Part shown: in pieces, positions 43,553 to 50,340 of the stretch | Layout of the letters: each line of letters opens with the position of its first letter | How positions within the stretch are numbered: the stretch's first letter is position 1 | Origin: Croceivirga sp. | GTDB lineage: Bacteria; Bacteroidota; Bacteroidia; Flavobacteriales; Flavobacteriaceae | Length of the DNA: 64,000 nt | Assembly (NCBI GenBank): GCA_028281025.1 | Contig: JANQKR010000006.1 | Location: 54,130-118,129, forward strand | Direction: 5' to 3' | Made by a program: the position numbers and the translations under genes | The notes under the pieces: model-generated | The model's database searches: none | Told to the model about the DNA's origin: nothing | What the model saw: the letters and a program-made list of their open reading frames with translations, nothing else

Positions 43553-43906
43553 ATGGCATCAGCAATACTTGTACCAACGGGATTTTTTCTAACAGTTTTT
43601 GGAATAGTTTACCTGTTCCTTTCCACCAGGAACAAAGAACGATTGGCCCTCATAGAAAAAGGCGTGGACGCCAATGTTTTTGTTAGGAGAAAAAACGATG
43701 GATACATTCCAGGTTGGAAAATATTTTTGATCAATTTCGCCATTCTCTTGATCAGTGTGGGCGTCGCCATCTTTTTAGCGGCAACACTGGTAGAGGTTCT
43801 GGGAGTTTATGAAGAGGTGGCGTATACGGGAACCATCTTTGCAATGGCCGGTATTGGCCTTTTGGTTGGCTTTAACATGACCAAAAAACTGGAGAAGGAA
43901 AACTAA
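43553..43906 (+). CDS. DUF6249-like small membrane protein
   Basis: About 117 residues from the ATG at 43553. The earlier in-frame ATG gives an unlikely basic extension. Three spans are seen (about 4-24, 62-85, 95-112) with the cytoplasmic RNKERLALIEKG motif between the first and second. It resembles DUF6249-type proteins, which are found beside ECF sigma/anti-sigma pairs in Bacteroidota. Here it is divergent from such a pair, so it is likely part of the regulon. The function is unknown. Confidence 0.75.
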   Translation: MASAILVPTGFFLTVFGIVYLFLSTRNKERLALIEKGVDANVFVRRKNDGYIPGWKIFLINFAILLISVGVAIFLAATLVEVLGVYEEVAYTGTIFAMAGIGLLVGFNMTKKLEKEN

Positions 43907-43929
43907 ATAGCGACCAAACCTTTTAAAAG

Positions 43930-43953
43930 AACCATCGCCAATACGCGATGGTT
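43930..43953 (+). terminator. terminator of the DUF6249-like gene
   Basis: aaccatcgc (43930-43938) / gcgatggtt (43945-43953), 6-nt loop, followed by a T run. It is 24 bp after the stop. Confidence 0.85.
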
Positions 43954-43970
43954 TTTTTTATCTTCATACC

Positions 43971-44603
43971 ATGAAAGTCATCAGTACCAACATTGCCCAA
44001 CCAAAGACCGTTCTATGGAGGGGAAGGAAAATCCAAACCGGGATATACAAAAAACCTATTGATGAAGCCATTTTCCTTGGAAAAGAGGATGTGGCCAATG
44101 ATGCTGTCATTGATCGAAAACACCATGGTGGTGAAAACAAGGCCTGTTACCTCTTTGGAGCTGATTATTATGACGATTGGAAAGAAAAGTACCCCCAATT
44201 GGATTGGGAATGGGGCATGTTTGGAGAAAATCTTACCGTAGCGGCGTTGGATGAAAACAACCTGCAAATTGGGGCAATTTACAAACTGGGGAAAGCAGTG
44301 GTGCAGATTACGGAACCCAGACAACCTTGTTACAAGCTTGGAATAAAATTTGGTACCCAAAAGGTGATTTTGGAATTTTTGGCGTACGGACATCCGGGTA
44401 CTTATGTCCGGATACTAAAAGAGGGGGATGTTTCAACCGGCGATGTCCTGGAATTAGCGGAAAATGGACCAAACTCCCTAACCGTGGCCCAGTATAATGA
44501 ACTGGTCAACCAAAAGGTTAAGGATAGGGACCTGGTTGAATTGGCCATTGAAAATCCCTGTGTTAGCTTGAAAAAAAGGGAATTGTTCAAAAAATATGCT
44601 TAA
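43971..44603 (+). CDS. MOSC domain protein, YiiM-like
   Basis: A 210-residue MOSC protein. It shows TGIYKKPIDEAIFLGKEDVANDAVIDRKHHGGENKACYLFG, then WGMFGENLTV and ITEPRQPCYKLGIKFG with the conserved Cys near residue 123. YiiM and related MOSC proteins bind molybdenum cofactor and reduce N-hydroxylated bases or act as sulfur carriers. It is soluble, with no other Moco gene nearby. The ATG at 43971 lies shortly after a terminator, so it is an independent gene. Confidence 0.9.
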   Translation: MKVISTNIAQPKTVLWRGRKIQTGIYKKPIDEAIFLGKEDVANDAVIDRKHHGGENKACYLFGADYYDDWKEKYPQLDWEWGMFGENLTVAALDENNLQIGAIYKLGKAVVQITEPRQPCYKLGIKFGTQKVILEFLAYGHPGTYVRILKEGDVSTGDVLELAENGPNSLTVAQYNELVNQKVKDRDLVELAIENPCVSLKKRELFKKYA

Positions 44604-44608
44604 AAAAA

Positions 44609-44630
44609 GCCCCAGCGTATCCGCCGGGGC
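44609..44630. terminator. terminator between convergent genes
   Basis: gcccc-a-gcg (44609-44617) pairs with cgc-c-ggggc (44622-44630). A run of seven A on its left makes a T-tail for the minus strand, so it chiefly ends the secreted-protein gene at 44665. Confidence 0.65.
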
Positions 44631-44664
44631 CTTTCAACAAACCGAATAAATTAACTAAACTTAA

Positions 44665-45036
44665 CTACTTTACTTCTATTTTTTCCTTGAAGGTCTTGTT
44701 GTTGTCAACAACAAGGACGGTGTACTCATTACTAAAGGCATTTTCAAAGTTGAATGCTTTTTCTATGACCAAATCACCCTCGTAAGACTCTCTGTACAAT
44801 ACCCTTCCTTCGCTGTCAATAACTTTTATGGTCACCTTTTCCAGGTCCAGGTTCAATAAATTCATAAATAATTTACCCCCCTTCTTTTTGAAAACAGGAT
44901 CCAATTCCACAGAAATTAGATTTTTTTCCACTTCGCTGGCCTTTTTTCCAAAAGTTCCTTTAGGTCCATTAGCCATGCTCGCTACTGTAACAAACATTAA
45001 GGCTACTACTACTGTGTTTTTCATAATTGATTTCAT
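44665..45036 (-). CDS. small secreted protein of unknown function
   Basis: A 123-residue exported protein (signal 1-22, ending SMANG). Its C-terminal half is beta-rich, VTIKVIDSEGRVLYRES then NEYTVLVVDNNKTFKEKIEVK, reminiscent of the Ig-like sorting or adhesion folds used in Bacteroidota. It lacks a clear type-A or type-B secretion domain. The function is unknown. A -7 element (45074-45081) precedes it and a terminator follows, so it is a single-gene unit. Confidence 0.75.
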   Translation of the reverse strand: MKSIMKNTVVVALMFVTVASMANGPKGTFGKKASEVEKNLISVELDPVFKKKGGKLFMNLLNLDLEKVTIKVIDSEGRVLYRESYEGDLVIEKAFNFENAFSNEYTVLVVDNNKTFKEKIEVK

Positions 45037-45073
45037 GGCACTTCGTTTTTTTTGATTTGTAATTTTTACAGTA

Positions 45074-45081
45074 CAAACATA
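45074..45081 (-). promoter_or_regulatory. -7 promoter element of the small secreted protein gene
   Basis: TATGTTTG on the minus strand, exact TAnnTTTG match, with a leader of about 32 nt. No clear -33 box. Confidence 0.4.
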
Positions 45082-45236
45082 CGATCCCAGGCACCTTCAA
45101 TTCTACCACAGATTTTTCCAATTTATATGGTATTTTAACCCTATTAAACTGTTAAATACTCTTAAAAGGTAAAATAGAACATCTTTTGGTTAATTTTGTA
45201 TAGAAAAGGGAAATCCTTCGGTAGTAATTTTATCGT

Positions 45237-46127
45237 ATGGATAGTATGATGGAAGTAAAAAAACAAAAACCGACTTTTGAGGCCATAGAACCCAACTTTG
45301 GAAATTCTTTCACCTACAATAAGTACGATGAAAGTAGCTCCAAGAACCATACCATATGGCATTACCATCCGGAGATAGAATTGGTCTATGTGAACAGTGG
45401 CGCGGGAAAGCGACAAATTGGGAGCCATGTTTCCTACTTTAGGGACGGTGATCTGATATTGATCGGCTCCAACTTGCCCCACTGTGGGTTTATGGAAAAG
45501 AACACCGGCAATAAAAGTCAGACCGTTATACATATGAAGAAAAACTTTTTGGGAAACGATTTCTTCGGTATTCCGGAAATGGCCAAAATCCAGAAGCTTT
45601 TGGATATTGCCAAAAGTGGTATTGCCTTCACAGGGAAGACAAAGACCAAAATAGGGGAAAAAATGGAGGTGATGGAGTACCAATCCGACTTTCAACGCCT
45701 GCTTTCCATTTTGAACATCCTTAATGAATTGGGGGCTTCAGACGAATATACCGTGCTCAATGCCGAAGGTTTTACCATGCAAAGTGAGGTAAAGGACAAT
45801 GATCGCATCAATATTGTGTTCAATCATGTCAAGAACAATTTCAAGGACGATATCAGCTTGGACGAGATGGCAGATATGGTCAGTATGACCGTCCCCTCTT
45901 TTTGTAGGTACTTTAAAAAGATTACCAATAAAACCTTCACACAATTTGTCAATGAGTACCGTTTGGTGCATGCTTCAAAATTGTTGGCCGAACAACCCAT
46001 GAGCATTACCGAGGTATGCTATGAAAGTGGGTTTAACAATTTTTCCCATTTCAACAAGTCTTTTAAGGCCTTTACGGGACAGAATCCCTCAGAATATCGG
46101 AACCAATTAAAGAAAGTACTGCAATAA
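45237..46127 (+). CDS. AraC family transcriptional regulator with cupin domain
   Basis: A 296-residue regulator. The N-terminal cupin has WHYHPEIELVYVNSGAGKRQIG and GDLILIGSNLPHCG, a sugar- or ligand-binding jelly roll. The C-terminal AraC domain (about 195-290) has two helix-turn-helix units, ISLDEMADMVSMTVPSFCRYFKK and ITEVCYESGFNNFSHFNKSFK. It senses a small ligand and activates nearby genes. It is immediately followed, with no spacer, by an alkB gene. In E. coli the AraC-type Ada protein precedes alkB, but this protein lacks Ada's methyl-acceptor domain. Confidence 0.9.
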   Translation: MDSMMEVKKQKPTFEAIEPNFGNSFTYNKYDESSSKNHTIWHYHPEIELVYVNSGAGKRQIGSHVSYFRDGDLILIGSNLPHCGFMEKNTGNKSQTVIHMKKNFLGNDFFGIPEMAKIQKLLDIAKSGIAFTGKTKTKIGEKMEVMEYQSDFQRLLSILNILNELGASDEYTVLNAEGFTMQSEVKDNDRINIVFNHVKNNFKDDISLDEMADMVSMTVPSFCRYFKKITNKTFTQFVNEYRLVHASKLLAEQPMSITEVCYESGFNNFSHFNKSFKAFTGQNPSEYRNQLKKVLQ

Positions 46128-46724
46128 ATGGGGCTTTTTCAGGAAAAAATCAATTTAGAGCTCCCTGATTCAGATATTACGTACTATCCTGATTTTATAC
46201 CTCCCGCAATGGCGATAGCGTATTTTAAGGCGCTAAAAAACAACGTTCCCTGGCAACAGGACGATATTACCGTATTTGGCAAAACCTATGCTCAACCCAG
46301 GTTGACTGCACTTTATGCCAGCAACAAAAAAGCGTACACCTATTCCAATATTACCATGCATCCCCATATGTTCTCCGGGGAATTGCTGGAAATAAAACAG
46401 AAATTGGAGAGGGATGTTGGAATTGTGTTCACCACTTGTTTAGTTAATCGTTATCGTGATGGCAAGGATAGCAACGGATGGCATGCGGACGATGAGAAAG
46501 AACTGGGACAAAACCCCATTATTGCTTCCATTTCCTTGGGAGAACAACGTTACTTCCATCTAAGGCACAAAGAGGATAAGGCCTTAAAACACAAAATACT
46601 GTTGGAAAATGGAAGTTTGTTGCTCATGAAAGGGGAAACCCAGCATTTTTGGCAGCATCAAATCCCCAAGACCGCAAAAAGAATTGAAGAACGCATTAAT
46701 CTGACCTTCAGGATCATCAAATAA
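46128..46724 (+). CDS. AlkB-type 2-oxoglutarate/Fe(II) dioxygenase
   Basis: A 198-residue AlkB family enzyme. The iron triad is His119-x-Asp121 (NGWHADDE) and His177 (FWQHQIP), and the 2-oxoglutarate Arg is Arg195 (NLTFR). YSNITMHPHMF lies in the substrate lid. It repairs 1-methyladenine and 3-methylcytosine by oxidative demethylation of DNA or RNA. The ATG follows the AraC stop directly (TAAATG), so the two are translationally coupled and the AraC protein may regulate it. Confidence 0.93.
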   Translation: MGLFQEKINLELPDSDITYYPDFIPPAMAIAYFKALKNNVPWQQDDITVFGKTYAQPRLTALYASNKKAYTYSNITMHPHMFSGELLEIKQKLERDVGIVFTTCLVNRYRDGKDSNGWHADDEKELGQNPIIASISLGEQRYFHLRHKEDKALKHKILLENGSLLLMKGETQHFWQHQIPKTAKRIEERINLTFRIIK

Positions 46725-46758
46725 TGAAGAAGGTGCAAAGGCTTTCCTTGGAACCCGC

Positions 46759-47532
46759 TTAGGAAAAAACCTCATTGAGGACCTTGGCCAAACGGAATCC
46801 TCCTTTTTTCAATTGTTCAAACAGCATAGGATTGTACGTATAAGCGTAGGAATACCCTAGTTTTTCCCCAGCATTTGCAGAAGCATAAATCTGTTTGGCC
46901 AAAACATGGGATTCTTCCAACCAACTTTCAATTGTCCCTTCCTGCATTTGTTTTCTTTCCTTCTTTGGTGTACTGTGGTCCAATTCATCCCCCAGCTCAT
47001 AAAAACCCATCCCGTAGGTTTCCAAAAGATTGGTATCCCATAATTTATGAAGATTCGACCGTTCATTGAACCATTGCAATGGGATGTCATTGCCCCCGCG
47101 ATCCCCGGCCCTTCCAACATGCAAAGGCTGATGCAGATCACCCAGAAAATGGACCAGAAGTTTTAAATGGAATATTTTATCCGCGCGGCTACTGTTCCCA
47201 TCCCTTAGCACCATTTTGCACTTGGCAATACCAATAACAATATCACCTGCCCCACTCTTCTCGGAATCTTTATACGTCATATCCAAAGGATAATTCACAT
47301 AATGCCAAGGGGTATACCCCGCATATTTCGTATCGGACTTTATTTCATCCGCATAGGTGGATACGAAGGCCAAACTATGTCCCTCCAACAGATTACCCAA
47401 CGCTTTTTTTGCCTTTCTGGTCAAGTGCTTCTCGGCAATATATCCTGTGACCCTATGCCCTTTAGGGCCCCAAGCAGGGCTTCCAAAGGACAAAAGGGGA
47501 AGTAAAAACGCGATTAAAACAATGTTCCTCAT
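46759..47532 (-). CDS. secreted S1/P1 family nuclease
   Basis: About 257 residues from the ATG at 47532, where a clean signal peptide begins. The earlier ATG adds a poor extension. After cleavage the mature chain starts at Trp21 (SPA|WGPKGHR). An N-terminal Trp that binds zinc is a hallmark of S1/P1 nucleases. Further zinc ligands are in the TPWHYVNYP, VHFLGDLHQPLHVG and NLHKLWDTNLL stretches. It hydrolyses single-stranded DNA and RNA and removes 3' phosphates. It is exported, presumably for phosphate or nucleotide scavenging. Confidence 0.93.
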   Translation of the reverse strand: MRNIVLIAFLLPLLSFGSPAWGPKGHRVTGYIAEKHLTRKAKKALGNLLEGHSLAFVSTYADEIKSDTKYAGYTPWHYVNYPLDMTYKDSEKSGAGDIVIGIAKCKMVLRDGNSSRADKIFHLKLLVHFLGDLHQPLHVGRAGDRGGNDIPLQWFNERSNLHKLWDTNLLETYGMGFYELGDELDHSTPKKERKQMQEGTIESWLEESHVLAKQIYASANAGEKLGYSYAYTYNPMLFEQLKKGGFRLAKVLNEVFS

Positions 47533-47543
47533 CAATTTTTTTT

Positions 47544-47551
47544 CAAAAATA
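47544..47551 (-). promoter_or_regulatory. -7 promoter element of the S1/P1 nuclease gene
   Basis: TATTTTTG on the minus strand, exact TAnnTTTG match. TTTT lies 19 nt upstream as a one-mismatch -33 box. The start codon is 11 nt away, so the leader is very short. Confidence 0.4.
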
Positions 47552-47662
47552 GAGCTTACCACGATAACGGAAAACGGAAAAACGATAGAAAGCACTCGAC
47601 TTGGGAATTAAATTTTATTTTAATATATTTATGATATCATTTTAATATCAAATAACACTACA

Positions 47663-48523
47663 ATGACAAATGAAAGATCAATACGTCCAATAAACGGTTA
47701 TTTTATGCTGTTTATGTGCCTGCTGCTAAGTATTGGCGGCATCGCAATGATTGTTAACACCAAATCCCCCTGGTATGGGCTGGCCATATTCATCGGGTCT
47801 ATTTTGGCCATTGGCCTTGTTTTAGTGAACCCTAATAGTTCCAGGGTGCTCTTATTGTTCGGAAAGTACGTAGGTACCATAAAAAGGAATGGATTGTTCT
47901 GGGTGAACCCCCTTTATTCAAAACGAAAAATATCCTTGAGGGCGAGCAACTTTGATAGTGAACGGTTAAAGGTGAACGATAAGTTGGGAAATCCCGTAAT
48001 GATAAGCACCATTTTGGTCTGGAGGGTAACCGATACCTACAAAGCTGCATTTGATGTGGACGATTACAAAAATTTTGTCCGGGTACAGACGGATGCCGCG
48101 GTACGAAAGCTTGCCAGTATGTACCCCTATGACAATTTTGCCGATGAAGGTATCGAAGAGGACATCACCCTTCGCTCCAGTGTTAATGAAGTCAGTGAAG
48201 CTTTGGAGAAAGAAATCCAGGATAGATTGCAAATGGCCGGTATTGAGGTCCTTGAAGCCAGAATTGGTTATTTGGCCTACGCACAGGAAATTGCCAACGC
48301 CATGTTGAAAAGGCAGCAAGCGACCGCCATTGTTGCCGCACGACATAAAATTGTGGAAGGGGCGGTAAGTATGGTGGAAATGGCCTTGGACGAACTTAAC
48401 GAAAAAGACATTGTTGATTTGGATGAAGAGCGGAAAGCGGCCATGGTGAGCAATTTAATGGTTGTGCTCTGTTCCGATAAAGATGCCGCACCCATTGTGA
48501 ATACCGGAACATTGAACCATTGA
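47663..48523 (+). CDS. SPFH/band 7 membrane protein
   Basis: A 286-residue SPFH protein. Two spans lie close together (about 12-31 and 37-55), then the SPFH domain (about 60-230): RVLLLFGKYVGTIKRNGLFWVNP, LRASNFDSERLKVNDKLGNPV and IEVLEARIGYLAYA. A helical C-terminus with KRQQATAIVAARHKIVEGAVSMV follows. SPFH proteins form ring-like membrane microdomain scaffolds. It is the first gene of a five-gene plus-strand operon. A likely partner of the following membrane protein, hydrolase or both. Confidence 0.9.
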   Translation: MTNERSIRPINGYFMLFMCLLLSIGGIAMIVNTKSPWYGLAIFIGSILAIGLVLVNPNSSRVLLLFGKYVGTIKRNGLFWVNPLYSKRKISLRASNFDSERLKVNDKLGNPVMISTILVWRVTDTYKAAFDVDDYKNFVRVQTDAAVRKLASMYPYDNFADEGIEEDITLRSSVNEVSEALEKEIQDRLQMAGIEVLEARIGYLAYAQEIANAMLKRQQATAIVAARHKIVEGAVSMVEMALDELNEKDIVDLDEERKAAMVSNLMVVLCSDKDAAPIVNTGTLNH

Positions 48524-48535
48524 TCACTACATCCT

Positions 48536-49072
48536 ATGCGAGTATTTGAAGAAAAACAATGGTTTGACCAATGGTGGTTATGGGCCGTATTCCTATTTTG
48601 TTTCGGTGCATTGTTTATTCGCCCGGTAAAACTCTTCCTGTCGGAAGAACACTTCTTATTAGGTACTATGGAGCCGGGCTTCTGGATAGGACTTACCGTA
48701 ATGTCTTTGGCCATCGCAATATTTAGATTATTACTATTGCATACCGAAATTGATGATGGCGGGATTACCTATCAATTTTTGCCTTTCCATCGTTCCAAAA
48801 AACGGATTCGTTGGGATGAGGTAAAAAAATGCTATACTCGAAAATACCAACCGATCTTGGAATATGGAGGTTGGGGATTACGAATGGGACCCAAAGGCCG
48901 CGCTTACAATGTAAAAGGTAATTTTGGGGTTCAAATTGAATTTAAAAATGGTGACAAACTATTGATTGGAACCCAAAACCCGGAGCGGGCACAATACATA
49001 ATAGATAAATATTTCAAAAATGAAGGAGTACAAAGTAGTCAGCTGGAAAATGAAGCTTTCTGGCAACAATAA
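48536..49072 (+). CDS. bitopic membrane protein with PH-like domain
   Basis: A 178-residue protein with two hydrophobic spans (about 13-32 and 44-65) followed by a PH-like (bacterial PH) domain. It has EIDDGGITYQFLPF, KKRIRWDEVKKCYTRKY, then LEYGGWGLRMG and FGVQIEFKNGDKLLIGTQNPERA. Bacterial PH domains assemble as multimers beneath the membrane. It is 12 bp after the SPFH gene, and its last 53 bases overlap the next gene's start in another frame. The family is not firmly identified. Confidence 0.8.
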   Translation: MRVFEEKQWFDQWWLWAVFLFCFGALFIRPVKLFLSEEHFLLGTMEPGFWIGLTVMSLAIAIFRLLLLHTEIDDGGITYQFLPFHRSKKRIRWDEVKKCYTRKYQPILEYGGWGLRMGPKGRAYNVKGNFGVQIEFKNGDKLLIGTQNPERAQYIIDKYFKNEGVQSSQLENEAFWQQ

Positions 49073-49178
49073 GCACTTGGAGGACACCCTAAACAACTAT
49101 GCAAAGCAAGGTTGGGTGTTAAAGGATGTGGCAGAAAACACAATGAGGATCATTTTTGAACGTGACAAAAACAGATGA
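49020..49178 (+). CDS. DUF4177-like microprotein
   Basis: A 52-residue protein identified by direct translation: it starts MKEYKVVSWKMKLSGNN, then HLEDTLNNYAKQGWVLKDV and ends FERDKNR. This matches the DUF4177 pattern (a strand, helix, then GW-x-L strand), a short stand-alone domain of unknown role. It overlaps the PH-like gene by 53 bases in a different frame and its TGA overlaps the next ATG by four bases, so it is tightly locked into the operon. Confidence 0.8.
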   Translation: MKEYKVVSWKMKLSGNNKHLEDTLNNYAKQGWVLKDVAENTMRIIFERDKNR

Positions 49179-50110
49179 AAGCCTTTATAGCCATTTCCAT
49201 TCTGTTGTTAATGTACGGGACATCCCGTGCCCAAGAAATTCTTGTGGAAGAAATCCCCATGACCAATGGGGACATTGAAATTCCAGGCGAATTGACCTAT
49301 CCCAAATCTGAAGAAAAAATCCCACTGGTAGTTTTTGTACATGGGTCCGGAAATGGGGACAGAAATGGGAACCAAAGTCCTCTTGTCAACACCAATCTTA
49401 TTAAACTTTTGTCAGATAGCCTTACTATCAAAGGTTTTGGTTTCTATAGATATGACAAACGCAGTTCCATACCGGAAAATATTAAAAGATGGGGAAAGCC
49501 CTCTTTACTTGATATTGTTGCAGATGTAAATGTGGTTATCGATTATTTTGGTGGTGACAAAAGATTCTCCGGAATACATCTCATTGGCCACAGTCAAGGT
49601 TCCTTGATTGCCATGATGGCCAATCACCAAAAGGCAAGAACCTTTACATCACTTGCCGGTGCGGGCACCACTATTGACCAAACCTTAATTGGACAGATAA
49701 CTGCACAAAATCAGGAGTTGGGAAAGATAACCGAACAACATATCAAAGAATTGATCCAAACGGATACCATTCAACAAGTAAATCCATTTTTGCTGTCCAT
49801 TTTTGCTCCCAAAAATCAATCCTATCTCAAAGAATGGATATCCCTTGACCCAATTAAGGAAATAAAAACCGTGAACATACCTGTTTTGATTATTAATGGA
49901 GATTCCGATACACAAATATCCTTGAAAGATGCCCAGCGCCTTAAGGATGCAAAGCCAAATGCTAGGTTGGTTGTTGTTCCAAAGATGAACCATGTACTCA
50001 AAACTGTTGAAAACCCAACAGAAAATACCGCTTCATATTCCAATCCGGATTTTCCGCTATCCGTGGAATTGATCAAAGAACTTGTTGAATTTATATCATC
50101 CAATGGCTAA
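49175..50110 (+). CDS. exported alpha/beta hydrolase
   Basis: A 311-residue hydrolase with a signal peptide (1-19, TSRAQ). The nucleophile lies in IGHSQGSL (near 139), an acid is in INGDSDTQI (near 247), and the His is in PKMNHVLK (near 275). LVVFVHGSGNGDRNGNQSP contributes the oxyanion loop. Similar to Bacteroidota serine aminopeptidase/esterase proteins (lysophospholipase-like). It shares an operon with the SPFH and PH-like membrane proteins, so it may act on envelope lipids or peptides, which is inferred from context only. Confidence 0.88.
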   Translation: MKAFIAISILLLMYGTSRAQEILVEEIPMTNGDIEIPGELTYPKSEEKIPLVVFVHGSGNGDRNGNQSPLVNTNLIKLLSDSLTIKGFGFYRYDKRSSIPENIKRWGKPSLLDIVADVNVVIDYFGGDKRFSGIHLIGHSQGSLIAMMANHQKARTFTSLAGAGTTIDQTLIGQITAQNQELGKITEQHIKELIQTDTIQQVNPFLLSIFAPKNQSYLKEWISLDPIKEIKTVNIPVLIINGDSDTQISLKDAQRLKDAKPNARLVVVPKMNHVLKTVENPTENTASYSNPDFPLSVELIKELVEFISSNG

Positions 50111-50276
50111 GAAAAAAGCATTTGCCCTTCGTTTAAATGAAGATATGTTCAAGGCCATTGAAAAATGGGCTGCCGATGAATTTAGGAGTACCAATGGCCA
50201 AATTGAATGGATGTTGATGAAAAGCTTGAAAGAAGCGAAAAGGGCACCTAAGGGCAAAGGGGAAAAAGGTGACTAA
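50103..50276 (+). CDS. ribbon-helix-helix (Arc/MetJ-type) small protein
   Basis: About 57 residues from the ATG at 50103, overlapping the hydrolase stop by eight bases. KAFALRLNEDMFKAIEKWAADEFRSTNGQIEWMLMKSLKEA fits the Arc-type ribbon-helix-helix: a short strand, two helices with the Asn-Gly-Gln turn. The basic tail (APKGKGEKG) is typical. It probably binds DNA and regulates this operon. I could not identify a toxin partner. RHH proteins beside SPFH genes recur in other bacteria, to my knowledge. Confidence 0.8.
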   Translation: MAKKKAFALRLNEDMFKAIEKWAADEFRSTNGQIEWMLMKSLKEAKRAPKGKGEKGD

Positions 50277-50280
50277 TGTT

Positions 50281-50317
50281 TTGGCATTTTTTTAACGCAG
50301 CTTGTTATTAAATTAGC
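50281..50317 (+). promoter_or_regulatory. promoter of first DUF5916 gene, shared with its paralogue
   Basis: ttggcatttttttaac (50281-50296), nine variable bases, then tattaaattagc (50306-50317). The identical blocks with the same spacing occur at 52607-52643 before the second copy. TTGG acts as a -33-like box, and TATTAAATTAG may be the -7 region. Confidence 0.55.
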
Positions 50318-50340
50318 GCGATTAATTCGACAAATGGCCC

